From Rhodospirillaceae bacterium UBA3470 (GTDB taxonomy: Bacteria; Pseudomonadota; Alphaproteobacteria; Rhodospirillales; Casp-alpha2): a stretch of DNA of 18,682 nucleotides. Of this stretch, positions 1 to 8,194 are shown piece by piece (positions within the stretch are counted from its first letter, which is position 1; each line of letters opens with the position of its first letter). A program made the position numbers and the translations under genes. Location of the stretch: contig DFRF01000180.1 in NCBI GenBank assembly GCA_002378125.1, positions 1-18,682 on the forward strand, read 5' to 3'. Below the pieces are notes generated by a model that had not been told where the DNA came from, made no database searches, and saw only the letters and a program-made list of their open reading frames with translations.

Positions 1-20
1 TCACTAACAGGGAGACTAAT

Positions 21-1088
21 ATGAGTTACGCTAAAAAATTAGGCTTGGCTGTTGCCGTTACGGCCTTTTCCGTGGCCATGGTGACTGGTCCGGCTGACGC
101 GAAGCGTGTGAAGTGGAAGCTTCACAGTGCGTGGGGTGCTGCTGTGCCGCACCTGGGAACCTCCGGGGTCCGTTGGGCCAAAAACATTGGTCGTATGTCC
201 GATGGTAAATTCACTGTTAAGTTTTTTGAGCCGGGCGCGCTTATCCCAGCCAACGAAGGCTTTGACGCAACGTCGAAGGGCTCTATCGATGCTGCGTGGA
301 CGACAGCTGGTTACGACGTCGGTAAGTATCCGGCGCTCGCATTCTTCACCGCGGTGCCGTTTGGCCCGTCGATGGGTGAATTTTTTGCTTGGAAAAAGTT
401 TGGTGGGGGCGACAAGATTCAGCAACGGATTTACGCCAAACACGGTATCCAGCAAATGGATTGCTTTGCAATCGGCCCGGAGACCTCCGGCTGGTTCAAA
501 AACGAAATTAAGGAGCTTGATCAACTTCGTGGCATGAAAATGCGCTTCTTCGGCCTTGGCGCCCGCGTCATGCAGAAGATTGGCGTTTCCACGCAGCTTC
601 TTGCGGGTGGTGACATCTTCCCTGCTCTGGAAAAAGGCGTTATTGACGCAACCGAATTCTCCATGCCCGCCATGGACATCAAGTACGGTTTCTATCAGAT
701 CGCCAAGAACAACTACTTCCCAGGCTGGCACCAGCAAGTTTCAGTTAGCCAACTTCTGATGAATAAAAAGAAGTTCGACGGTCTTTCTGACGCCAACAAG
801 GCTCTTGTTGAAGTTGGTTGCGGAGACGCCATTCATCATACCTATGCGGAAACGGAATATGTTAATCCGTTCGCTATGGTTGAAATGGGCGAAAAATACG
901 GTGTGGTTACCCGTCGCTGGCGGGACGACCAGTTGGCCGTATTCGAAAAAGCCTGGAACTCAGTGGTTGAGGAAGACTCCAAAAAGGATCCTCTTTTTAA
1001 GGAGGTTAACGAGAGTTACGCCGCGTTCCGTAAGGCCTATGCCAAGTGGGGCAGTGCTCAAGCTCTGGCGTCGACCTACCTGAAATAA
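21..1088 (+). CDS. dctP: TRAP transporter substrate-binding protein (DctP/TakP-like)
   Basis: This 355-residue periplasmic binding protein captures an organic acid and delivers it to the membrane subunits encoded next. A typical Sec signal peptide is visible: KK near the N-terminus, a hydrophobic core at about residues 8-22, and a probable cleavage after PADA at residue 27. The mature part follows the DctP fold. The stretch GMKMRFFGLGARVM carries the family's conserved carboxylate-binding arginine (about R175), followed by LLAGGDIFPALEKGVIDATE and later YFPGWHQQ. These place it with the TakP-type proteins that bind 2-oxo or 2-hydroxy acids such as pyruvate or lactate. The usual EWxGP motif is replaced by EFSMP (residues 212-216), so the exact ligand may differ. 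A GGGAG ribosome-binding site lies 6 nt before the ATG. The promoter, if any, is outside the window. The family call is firm; the ligand is inferred. Confidence 0.93.
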   Translation: MSYAKKLGLAVAVTAFSVAMVTGPADAKRVKWKLHSAWGAAVPHLGTSGVRWAKNIGRMSDGKFTVKFFEPGALIPANEGFDATSKGSIDAAWTTAGYDVGKYPALAFFTAVPFGPSMGEFFAWKKFGGGDKIQQRIYAKHGIQQMDCFAIGPETSGWFKNEIKELDQLRGMKMRFFGLGARVMQKIGVSTQLLAGGDIFPALEKGVIDATEFSMPAMDIKYGFYQIAKNNYFPGWHQQVSVSQLLMNKKKFDGLSDANKALVEVGCGDAIHHTYAETEYVNPFAMVEMGEKYGVVTRRWRDDQLAVFEKAWNSVVEEDSKKDPLFKEVNESYAAFRKAYAKWGSAQALASTYLK

Positions 1089-1119
1089 TCGGATAGGTCT
1101 CGCTTAAACGAGAATTAAA

Positions 1120-1150
1120 GGCGGCCGGCACCTTACGGGTCCCGGTCGCC
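1120..1150 (+). terminator. Hairpin between dctP and dctM (attenuator or mRNA-stabilising stem)
   Basis: A 13-bp stem (1120-1132 with 1138-1150) closes a 5-nt loop, with one G-T wobble and one C-C mismatch. It is GC-rich and sits in the 121-nt gap between the binding-protein gene and the large permease gene. No clear T-run follows, so full termination is doubtful. Partial termination or protection of the upstream message would explain the excess binding protein that such systems need. A smaller perfect 5-bp stem (TCTCG/CGAGA, 1098-1113) lies just upstream. Confidence 0.45.
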
Positions 1151-1209
1151 TTGCTCGTTAGCCTCAGTAAGTTTTTTATGAATAGAACTTCCGTGGTTGG
1201 AGTCACTTG

Positions 1210-2703
1210 ATGAATGCCATCGTTAAATCTGTGTCGCGCGGCGGACCCGGGCTTTATGCTCTTATCGTTGTTGCGCTGATCATCATCGGCTTTACCTACA
1301 TCAGTGGGATGGATGCCGAAGCTCAAGAGGAATTGTTATATTTCACGCAGGATTTCCTGCCGATTATAATGTTCTTATCTTTGGCATTCCTGCTTTTCTC
1401 CGGGTTTCCTGTAGCCTTCATCCTAGGTGGTTTAGCGCTGCTTTTTGGGTTGCTGGGATATTTCTTGGAGATGTTCCAACTTATTGAATTTTTTAATTTC
1501 TTGCCCCGTATTTGGGGCCAAGCAGCGGAAAACCTCGTGCTTGTCGCTGTTCCGGCCTTCGTCTTTATGGGGGTCATGATGGAACGCTCCGGCGTTGCTG
1601 AAGATTTGTTATATTGCGTTCAGGTCCTACTCAAGAAAGTACCTGGCGCCTTGGCGTTGGCGGTAACCATTATGGGTACCGTTCTAGCCGCCATGACCGG
1701 TATCATTGGTGCCTCCGTGACGATGATGACTGCGCTAGCCCTGCCGACTATGATGCGTCAGGGCTACAGTCCGGCGCTGTCCTGTGGCACCATCGCAGCA
1801 TCCGGGACATTAGGCATTCTAATCCCGCCCAGCATCATGCTGATCATCATGGCCGATTTGCTAGCTGTGTCAGTAGGTAACGTGTTTATGGCCGCAGTTG
1901 TTCCGGGATTGGCTCTAGCTGCGCTTTATCTCCTCTATGTGTTTGTCGCAGCAAAAGTTAAACCCGAAATCGCACCACCGTTGCCGGAAGATCTGTTGAA
2001 TGTTCCAAAGAGTGAATATCCAAGTATGATCCTCAAAAGCTTTCTGCCACCAGTGCTGCTGATTACGGGCATCAAGGGCTCAATCCTAATCGGTCTGATC
2101 ACACCAAGTGAGGCCGGTGCCTTGGGTGCCTTCCTGGTGATGGTTTTGGCCTTCTGCTATGGCCGGTTGACCAAGGATATGGTTCAAGGCGTGTGCCACA
2201 CGTCGGCGAAAACGGTGGCGATGATCTTCTTTATAATCGTCAGCGCGACCTGCTTTGCCTACGTATATCGGTCTTTGGGTGGTGACGACATCGTCGAACA
2301 CTTGATACTCGAAGCAGGCTTAACCTCATGGGGATTACTGATCCTGATAATGGCGATGACCTTTATGCTGGGTTTCTTCCTTGATTGGATTGAGATCACG
2401 CTGATCGTCCTACCCGTGTTTGCGCCGTTGGTTAGCGGCATGGACTTCGGTGACCACATCCAAAAGGCTGATATCATTTTTTGGTTTATCATTCTGATGG
2501 CCATCAACCTGCAGACATCATTTCTGACGCCACCATTTGGGTTTGCCCTATTCTATCTGAAGGGAATTGCGCCGAAGGAGATCAAGATTCAAAGTATTTA
2601 CAAGGGCATCATTCCCTTCGTATTCCTGCAGCTGATTGGTTTGTTGCTGGTTATTTGGCAACCAAACATGGCTCTATCGCTGATGAAAATCGCCTACGAT
2701 TGA
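1210..2703 (+). CDS. dctM: TRAP transporter large permease (DctM)
   Basis: This 497-residue inner-membrane protein is the ion-coupled channel subunit of the TRAP transporter. The sequence is almost wholly hydrophobic, with about a dozen membrane segments. It carries the DctM-family signature GTLGILIPPSIMLI near residue 200, and a second related half with FFLDWIEITLIVLPVFAPL near residue 395, as expected for its internal two-fold repeat. The length suits a large DctM, with extra N-terminal hydrophobic segments before the core. A TTG lies directly before the ATG; I prefer the ATG at 1210 because TGGAG at 1197-1201 gives normal 8-nt spacing. It lies between the binding protein and the small permease, so the order is P-M-Q rather than the commoner P-Q-M. 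Confidence 0.93.
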   Translation: MNAIVKSVSRGGPGLYALIVVALIIIGFTYISGMDAEAQEELLYFTQDFLPIIMFLSLAFLLFSGFPVAFILGGLALLFGLLGYFLEMFQLIEFFNFLPRIWGQAAENLVLVAVPAFVFMGVMMERSGVAEDLLYCVQVLLKKVPGALALAVTIMGTVLAAMTGIIGASVTMMTALALPTMMRQGYSPALSCGTIAASGTLGILIPPSIMLIIMADLLAVSVGNVFMAAVVPGLALAALYLLYVFVAAKVKPEIAPPLPEDLLNVPKSEYPSMILKSFLPPVLLITGIKGSILIGLITPSEAGALGAFLVMVLAFCYGRLTKDMVQGVCHTSAKTVAMIFFIIVSATCFAYVYRSLGGDDIVEHLILEAGLTSWGLLILIMAMTFMLGFFLDWIEITLIVLPVFAPLVSGMDFGDHIQKADIIFWFIILMAINLQTSFLTPPFGFALFYLKGIAPKEIKIQSIYKGIIPFVFLQLIGLLLVIWQPNMALSLMKIAYD

Positions 2704-2722
2704 TGTGGAAGGACGTAAAATC

Positions 2723-3490
2723 ATGAGTGATACAATGACAACTGATGCAGGGGATGCGTCCCTCCACCATCTCGCGGAAGAGGAATATCCCCGCTTACTG
2801 TTTTTGAGCGAGCGGCTTCGTAGGTTCGTCGATTGGATCGGACGCTTCGGCTCATGGTTTATAATACCACTCGTTTTGATCACGGCCTTTGATGTGACCT
2901 TGCGGAAGACTGGCAAGGTGCAGATTTGGATGGTCGAGAACATTTCCTGGGTTTTCGGCTCGACCATTTTGCAAGAGTTGGAATGGCATTCGCACACCGT
3001 CATGTTTACCCTGGTTTTAGGGTATGGCTACATTTGGAACACTCATGTGCGGGTAGACTTAGTTCGCGAAAACTTGGCGTTTAAGAAAAAGGCTTGGCTC
3101 GAATTTTTAGGCCTGACGGTTTTCTACATTCCGTTCTGCTGCATCCTACTTTACTTCGCTTTCGTCTACACGTATGACGCCTTTATGATTAATGAGGGCT
3201 CTGCCTCCTTGGTTGGGCTACCGTACCGTTGGACGATCAAGTCATTCCTTGTTGCAGGTATTTTGGTAGCTATTGTGGCGGGCGTTGCTGTGTGGTTCCA
3301 AGTCGCTATGGTCCTTTTTGGGCCAAAGAACCTTCGATATCCGCTCATGACGATTGAATGGCCAGAGGACGCCGGTTCTTCAATCGAGGGTAAAGAGCGT
3401 CTTGATCTTGAAAAGGCGGAAGATCTCATCGAGATGAAGGCCCGACAACGGACCGAACGCGAAGCACAAGCGAGACAGGGGGCGGAATAG
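2723..3490 (+). CDS. dctQ: TRAP transporter small permease (DctQ)
   Basis: This 255-residue inner-membrane protein is the small subunit that pairs with DctM. It shows four hydrophobic segments (roughly residues 41-60, 90-115, 135-160 and 175-200) and the DctQ landmarks LQELEWH and HVRVDLVR between segments 2 and 3. It ends in an unusually long charged tail of about 45 residues rich in Glu, Lys and Arg (from IEWPEDAG onward), probably a cytoplasmic helix. I chose the ATG at 2723 because GGAAGGA (2707-2713) sits 9 nt upstream; an in-frame GTG at 2705 is the alternative and overlaps this ribosome-binding site. It starts 19 nt after dctM and is surely co-transcribed. Confidence 0.9.
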   Translation: MSDTMTTDAGDASLHHLAEEEYPRLLFLSERLRRFVDWIGRFGSWFIIPLVLITAFDVTLRKTGKVQIWMVENISWVFGSTILQELEWHSHTVMFTLVLGYGYIWNTHVRVDLVRENLAFKKKAWLEFLGLTVFYIPFCCILLYFAFVYTYDAFMINEGSASLVGLPYRWTIKSFLVAGILVAIVAGVAVWFQVAMVLFGPKNLRYPLMTIEWPEDAGSSIEGKERLDLEKAEDLIEMKARQRTEREAQARQGAE

Positions 3491-3524
3491 CCGCTCCTTT
3501 CAGACCTGCCGGCGGGTTGTGAAT

Positions 3525-4010
3525 ATGCCTGCATGGAAGAAAAAAAATAAGGACCTGGATTGGGAGGGGATGTTCCGGAAATATGTCTGGAACGTCGACA
3601 CTACTCCTTATTTTACCGCTGTCCCCGACTTGAACCGTCGCCAGGCCAACAGTGAGGTCCGCTTTTACTGCTGGTTCGTGATTATTCTGTTCGGCGTTAT
3701 AACCTTGACGTCTTTCAAGGTTGGCATTGAAAAGGGTTCCGTGGGTGTCGCCTATTACGGCTTAACCGTCGTGTGCGCCGCGGTGATGTTTGGTATCGCG
3801 AAGTTCTATCCCGCGGCCCTGTACCTGAGCGCTACCCCATTGGTCAGCCTGACGTATCTATGGCTCTACGGTATGGGGTCAGAAAGGCCTTTAGGCGATA
3901 CAATCATTGTTACGCTGGTCTTGCTGGCTCTACTTCGCTATTCCCTTCGTCTAGTGGCTATCGCCAAGGCTTATCCGGAAATGTCCGAAGCGCCGTCTGA
4001 CGACACCTGA
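3525..4010 (+). CDS. Four-TM membrane protein of unknown function, downstream of TRAP genes
   Basis: I do not recognise this 161-residue protein. It has a soluble, charged N-terminus of about 45 residues (KKKNKDLDWEGMF, then aromatic-rich YVWNVDTTPYF). Four hydrophobic segments follow at about residues 48-67, 74-93, 96-118 and 124-144, then a short polar tail. It begins 34 nt after the small permease gene on the same strand and is followed 11 nt later by another small membrane protein, so it belongs to the TRAP operon. The ATG at 3525 is preferred over the GTG at 3519 because GGCGGG (3511-3516) gives 8-nt spacing to the ATG. A role in assembly, stability or regulation of the transporter is only an inference from position. 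Confidence 0.8.
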   Translation: MPAWKKKNKDLDWEGMFRKYVWNVDTTPYFTAVPDLNRRQANSEVRFYCWFVIILFGVITLTSFKVGIEKGSVGVAYYGLTVVCAAVMFGIAKFYPAALYLSATPLVSLTYLWLYGMGSERPLGDTIIVTLVLLALLRYSLRLVAIAKAYPEMSEAPSDDT

Positions 4011-4021
4011 TCGGATTGCAG

Positions 4022-4369
4022 ATGGAACCAACGCAACGCGAATTTGGGAAAACCAATCTCACATTTTGGCTCAGCGAACGGGTCTATAAGACCCATAACG
4101 TGATTTACGTTATCGCTTTGTTGGCTTGGGCCGCGGCTGTTGCGTTCGTCCCGGGCGATTGGTCCCTGTTTTGGCCGATCATGGTCTGGACTATTTTATT
4201 CATGATCCATTTCCTCGTTTTTAAAGGAACTCACGTTGACGAGGAATGGGTCGAAGAAAGGGTCGAACGAATCAACGAAGAAGCAAAGGACCTTAGTCAC
4301 ATCGAAGCGATCCGCGACGACTACACAAGCATTGATCGCCTGCGTCGACCAAAACGCGATGCAGATTAA
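4022..4369 (+). CDS. Small 2TM-domain-like membrane protein, last gene of TRAP operon
   Basis: This 115-residue protein has two hydrophobic segments (about residues 27-45 and 50-68) framed by ERVYKTHNVIYVI and FWPIMVWTILFMIHFLVF. The pattern of His/Tyr before the first helix, FWP between helices and His near the end of the second resembles the Pfam 2TM domain. The remaining 45 residues are highly charged (EEWVEERVERINEEAKDLS) and look like an amphipathic or coiled-coil cytoplasmic helix. The ATG at 4022 has CGGA at 4012-4015; a TTG at 4016 is less likely. It lies 11 nt after the four-TM protein and ends 9 nt before a convergent gene. Function unknown; partnership with the TRAP permease or with its neighbour is inferred from gene order. 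Confidence 0.78.
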   Translation: MEPTQREFGKTNLTFWLSERVYKTHNVIYVIALLAWAAAVAFVPGDWSLFWPIMVWTILFMIHFLVFKGTHVDEEWVEERVERINEEAKDLSHIEAIRDDYTSIDRLRRPKRDAD

Positions 4370-4378
4370 TGGACATAC

Positions 4379-5509
4379 TTAGCTTACAGTGAACGAGGTT
4401 ACCGCATCACGATCAATCTCGATCCCCAATCCTGGTCCCAAGGGAATATCTACCCAACCTTTCACATGTTCGATGGGCGCAGCCATGATTGCTTGACGAG
4501 CCGGATGCTCTGATCGATCAAACTCGAGGATTGGCTCCCACGGTTCACGGCCAGGCGGATTGTGAGGTAGCACGGCCAGGAGGTTCAGTGCCGCCGACAG
4601 GCCGATCCCCGTACCCCAAACATGCGGCACCATGCGAATGCCAAAAGCGTTCGCCATATCGGCGATTTTCTTGCATTCGCTCAAGCCTCCAGCAGCGCAG
4701 GTATCCGGCTGCAGGTAATCCATGGCGCCTCGGCGGATTACCTCACGAAAGCCAAACCTAGTGTATTCCGTCTCGCCACCGGCCACAGGAATGGAGGTAG
4801 CAGATTTCACCGAAATATAGCCATCCAGGTCCTCCGGCGGCACCGGCTCCTCAAACCAACGTATATCCAGATGTTCAACAGCCTGAGCTAAACGGATGGC
4901 ATCCACGGCGTCGTAACCGTGGTTGGCGTCCAGCATGAGTTCCATCTCCGGCCCAATGGTCTCGCGGACTTTTTCAATCAGCGCTGTGTCGTCGGCCACA
5001 TTGAAACCAATCTTTAGCTTCATAGCTGTGAAGCCCTCGGCCTTGTAGCCAGCCGCCTCTTCAACGATGTAATCCATTGGATCGCCGGTCCGGGTCCGGT
5101 AGGTGCCGGTCGCGTAAGCCCGCACCGACGTCCGGAGCGGCCCTCCCATGAGCTGATGGATGGGGGCGCTGAAGTGTTTACCCTTGATATCCCAAAGCGC
5201 TATGTCGATACCACTGATGGCGCAGATGGGCACGCCTTTCTGGCCCTGGTCGCGATATGCGGCATAGAGGTCTTCCCAGATCTTCTCCGTGGCAAGCGCT
5301 TCGGCGCCGATGAGCCAAGGCTTGTAGGCTTCCACCATCGCCGCCGCAGGTCCGGCTGGACCAAAGCATTCGCCCCACCCCACGATCCCCGTATCGGTCA
5401 ACACTTCCACGATGCATGAGCCGCGCGCGGAGGCTTCGCCAATCGCCCAATGGAAGGGTTCCAGCAGTTCGCAATGGATGATGTGAGTATTTACCTGTTC
5501 GATTTTCAT
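4379..5509 (-). CDS. gci: Enolase-superfamily enzyme, probable galactarolactone cycloisomerase or sugar-acid dehydratase
   Basis: This 376-residue cytoplasmic enzyme belongs to the mandelate racemase subgroup of the enolase superfamily. It has the N-terminal capping domain (residues 1-125) and a TIM barrel. Visible active-site residues are K164 and K166 (KLK), metal ligands D194 (DANHGY), E220 (WFEEP) and E246 (GGETEY), then D269 (QPD) and H296 (PHVWGTG). From memory it closely resembles Agrobacterium D-galactarolactone cycloisomerase in length and motifs, including RDQGQ, SGIDIALWDIKGKH and EFDR. That enzyme opens galactarolactone to a 3-deoxy-2-keto-hexarate. A sister activity on another aldonate or aldarate is possible. 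Its ribosome-binding site (AAGGA, plus-strand 5518-5522) lies inside the last codons of the exporter gene, so it is probably translationally coupled to it. Confidence 0.82.
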   Translation of the reverse strand: MKIEQVNTHIIHCELLEPFHWAIGEASARGSCIVEVLTDTGIVGWGECFGPAGPAAAMVEAYKPWLIGAEALATEKIWEDLYAAYRDQGQKGVPICAISGIDIALWDIKGKHFSAPIHQLMGGPLRTSVRAYATGTYRTRTGDPMDYIVEEAAGYKAEGFTAMKLKIGFNVADDTALIEKVRETIGPEMELMLDANHGYDAVDAIRLAQAVEHLDIRWFEEPVPPEDLDGYISVKSATSIPVAGGETEYTRFGFREVIRRGAMDYLQPDTCAAGGLSECKKIADMANAFGIRMVPHVWGTGIGLSAALNLLAVLPHNPPGREPWEPILEFDRSEHPARQAIMAAPIEHVKGWVDIPLGPGLGIEIDRDAVTSFTVS

Positions 5510-5514
5510 GGGTA

Positions 5515-7050
5515 TCAGTCCTTGTCTTTCGGCATTCGGATAACGGCAATCAAAGGTATCGCGGTGAGCGCCAGGAAGGAAAACAGATAAAAGGCGCTGA
5601 GATACCCGTTCATCAAACTCTGGCGCGCCATTTCGTTCGAAAAAGCGCCAATGCCGACTGGGCTATCCAACGACCACGCACCCATGAGAAATGGCACATC
5701 CATGATCTTGTTGTAGGGGTTGACGGCCTCGGCCAAGCCGGCATAGCTGACCCTCGCCTCGCGCAGCGCCACCGTGATACAAATGGAGATGAAAATTGAC
5801 GAGCCGATGTTACGGATTAGATGCAGAATTGCAGTCGCATCGGGCACGTAATTGGGTTTTAGAGTTGAGAACGCCATGACGTTCAAAGGCACCCAGATCA
5901 GGCCGACCCCCAGTCCCTGAACATAGCTGGTCCAGGCTACGTCGAAGCTCGTCAAATTGATGGAGAAGCTGGCTATCATGAAGCCAGAAAAGGCCTGAAG
6001 CGAGAACCCTAGAAGGACAGGAATGCGCGGGTTTACACTAGTTGCAAACGCCATAATCAGAAAACCTGTCAATGTCCCCGCGCCCCGCGCCGCCAATAGC
6101 ATACCGATGACCGACTGTGGAAAACCGCGAAGTTCCTGCAAAAGCGGCGGGAATAGCACCATGGGAACGAAGTTCAGCATCCCAAATATGAAGATGATTA
6201 TCATCCCTACCGTATAGTTCTTGTCCTGGAAGATTGCCGGTTTTAAGAACGGTCGATCTGTTGTGAAGGTGTGTACGAAGAAGAAATACAGGGCCGTTAG
6301 CACGATCCCCGCTTCGATGACTATCTCCAAAGATTCAAACCAACCAGCGCGTTCACCTCGGTCCAAAATCAGCTGAATGCCCGCGATGGCAACAGATAAG
6401 GACAAGAAGCCCAGCCAATCGAAACGAACCGATCTATCCTTTGATGTATCCTTGATCACCAACCAAATCGCCAGGATCGCGGCAAACCCAAAGGGCACGA
6501 TTAAGAAGAACACCCAACGCCAGCCATAGAGCTCGTTAAGATAACCGCCAACGGAAGGTGCTATGATCGGTCCTAGTACCGCCCCCATGCCCCAAATCGC
6601 CAGACCTGCATGCAGGAGCTTCTTAGGGAAGCGTGACATCAAAATTGCCTGCGACATAGGCAGCAATGGAGCACCAGAAAATCCCTGCACGATGCGGTAT
6701 AACACCAACGCCTCTAAGCTCTCCGCCGTGCCGCAAAGGATCGAGGAAACCGTGAAGATAACTGCACCGATCAACATTATCTGCCGCGTGCCAAACCGCC
6801 CGCCAATCCATCCGGCAATGGGCGTGGCTACAGCGGAGGCGATAATATTTGCCGTCACCACCCAAGCCACCTGATCCGTAGTCGCAGATAGCGCGCCGCG
6901 GATATCGGGCAAAGCCACGTTCACGATCATAATCGCCATAGTGTAGAGGAGCGTGATGAATGTTAGCGTGAACAGCAGGACGATGCGGGACAAATTCAAG
7001 CCGTCGCCGTCCGGCGAAGCCTCTTCGATGTTGAAGATGGGGGCGGACAT
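5515..7050 (-). CDS. emrB: EmrB/QacA-type MFS exporter (DHA2, 14 TM)
   Basis: This 511-residue inner-membrane protein is a proton-driven drug or organic-anion exporter of the DHA2 family. Its length and roughly 14 hydrophobic segments fit. Motif A appears as GWIGGRFGTRQ after the second helix, and the antiporter motif C as GAVLGPIIAPSVGGYL in the fifth. It starts 11 nt after the EmrA-like adaptor gene ends and finishes 5 nt before the cycloisomerase gene, all on the same strand. With the adaptor and an outer-membrane channel encoded elsewhere it would form a tripartite pump across both membranes. The substrate cannot be read from the sequence; the repressor upstream suggests a phenolic or acidic inducer, and the downstream enzyme hints at a sugar-acid link. 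Confidence 0.9.
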   Translation of the reverse strand: MSAPIFNIEEASPDGDGLNLSRIVLLFTLTFITLLYTMAIMIVNVALPDIRGALSATTDQVAWVVTANIIASAVATPIAGWIGGRFGTRQIMLIGAVIFTVSSILCGTAESLEALVLYRIVQGFSGAPLLPMSQAILMSRFPKKLLHAGLAIWGMGAVLGPIIAPSVGGYLNELYGWRWVFFLIVPFGFAAILAIWLVIKDTSKDRSVRFDWLGFLSLSVAIAGIQLILDRGERAGWFESLEIVIEAGIVLTALYFFFVHTFTTDRPFLKPAIFQDKNYTVGMIIIFIFGMLNFVPMVLFPPLLQELRGFPQSVIGMLLAARGAGTLTGFLIMAFATSVNPRIPVLLGFSLQAFSGFMIASFSINLTSFDVAWTSYVQGLGVGLIWVPLNVMAFSTLKPNYVPDATAILHLIRNIGSSIFISICITVALREARVSYAGLAEAVNPYNKIMDVPFLMGAWSLDSPVGIGAFSNEMARQSLMNGYLSAFYLFSFLALTAIPLIAVIRMPKDKD

Positions 7051-7061
7051 CAGGGGCCGAT

Positions 7062-8177
7062 CTAATTGCCCTGGAAACGCTGCGTCAGAGCCAGGGCCTG
7101 TTTTACGATGGATGGTAGTTGCGGCTTATGGCCAGTCTCGATAGACACAGTTGCCGTCATACCGGCACGCAAGGTCAAAGACTGCTGTGGGTCGATGACA
7201 CTGAGACGTATCGGCAGGCGCTGGACAACCTTGACCCAGTTCCCGGATGCGTTTTGTGGCGGCAGAAGTGCGAACTCCGCGCCAGTGGCTGGTGCGATAC
7301 TATCCACTCGAGCCCACCATGTAGCGTCCGGATAGGCATCGACGACAATCTCTGCTTCCTGACCGACGCGAATGTGGGTCAGTTTAGTTTCCTTCAGATT
7401 GGCTTCGATCCATATGTCGTTTTCATCGACCAGTAGCACGATGGGTTCTTTGGCCTCAATCACCTCACCCGGTTCCGACTTTATCCGCGCGACGAACGCG
7501 TCTGCGGGCGCAACGATGCGGGTACGCCGGAGGTCCAATTGAGAGCGCTCCAAAAGGGCTGCAGCCCGTTGCACGTTGGGATGAGTGTCCTGAACCGCTG
7601 CTGGATCGCCGCCAAGGTCGGTGAGAAGCTTGCGCCGTTGTTCCTGGGCTGAGCGCAGTTCCTGTTCGGCGATTTGCAACTGAAACGCCGCCTCGTCCAA
7701 GCGGGCAATGCTGGACACGCCCGTTGCCCGAAGTTTCTTTTGACGTTCGTGACGGGTAGTAAGGTAAGCGATACGTTTTTTCGCCAAAGCGATGTCTACC
7801 GATGAGCGCCGGTACTCGGAACGCAAGGACTCTAGATCCTGGCGGATGGCGGCCAGGTTAGCCTGCGCAGCGCGTATTGCAATCTCATATGGTTCTGGAT
7901 CCAATTCGATGATCGGCTGGCCCTTCTTCACGCGCTCGTTCTCTTTGACCAGAACGGATTGCACGCGACCATCGATTTCCGCACTAAGGTTGTGAAGGCG
8001 CGCCTTAACGTAGGCGTTGTCTGTGTCAACTCTCCCACCGGACATCAAGTAATACTGAGCAACACCGTAAACAGCAAAGACGGGCATGACCAAAAGAAGC
8101 ACAAAGCGAACCAAGCGCCGATTTCGCGGCACTGACGCATTCTCCGGGGCAATCTGCGGAGCGGAGTTTTCGCTCAT
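7062..8177 (-). CDS. emrA: EmrA-like membrane fusion protein (HlyD family)
   Basis: This 371-residue periplasmic adaptor is anchored by one N-terminal membrane helix (about residues 24-46). The family order is clear. The first half of the lipoyl-like domain is at about residues 50-95 (SGGRVDTDNAYVKA, then VKKGQPIIELDP). A long alpha-helical coiled-coil hairpin follows at about 98-205 and contains many Gln, Arg and Glu. Then come the second lipoyl half (IVAPADAFVARI) and a beta-barrel domain ending near SIETGHKP. It connects the EmrB-like exporter to an outer-membrane channel. It follows the MarR gene by 17 nt and precedes emrB by 11 nt, the standard emrRAB arrangement. The ribosome-binding site is weak (AAGAGA). 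Confidence 0.9.
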   Translation of the reverse strand: MSENSAPQIAPENASVPRNRRLVRFVLLLVMPVFAVYGVAQYYLMSGGRVDTDNAYVKARLHNLSAEIDGRVQSVLVKENERVKKGQPIIELDPEPYEIAIRAAQANLAAIRQDLESLRSEYRRSSVDIALAKKRIAYLTTRHERQKKLRATGVSSIARLDEAAFQLQIAEQELRSAQEQRRKLLTDLGGDPAAVQDTHPNVQRAAALLERSQLDLRRTRIVAPADAFVARIKSEPGEVIEAKEPIVLLVDENDIWIEANLKETKLTHIRVGQEAEIVVDAYPDATWWARVDSIAPATGAEFALLPPQNASGNWVKVVQRLPIRLSVIDPQQSLTLRAGMTATVSIETGHKPQLPSIVKQALALTQRFQGN

Positions 8178-8194
8178 TCTATCGATCTCTTAGC

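Noticed and set aside
39..737. Long minus-strand reading frame of 232 codons opposite dctP
   Set aside because: It lies wholly antisense to a clear DctP gene, has no recognisable domain, and its existence follows from the codon bias of the real gene.
4379..5509. L-fuconate dehydratase (FucD) for the enolase-superfamily gene
   Set aside because: That enzyme is longer (about 440 residues by memory), and this protein's motifs and length match galactarolactone cycloisomerase much better.
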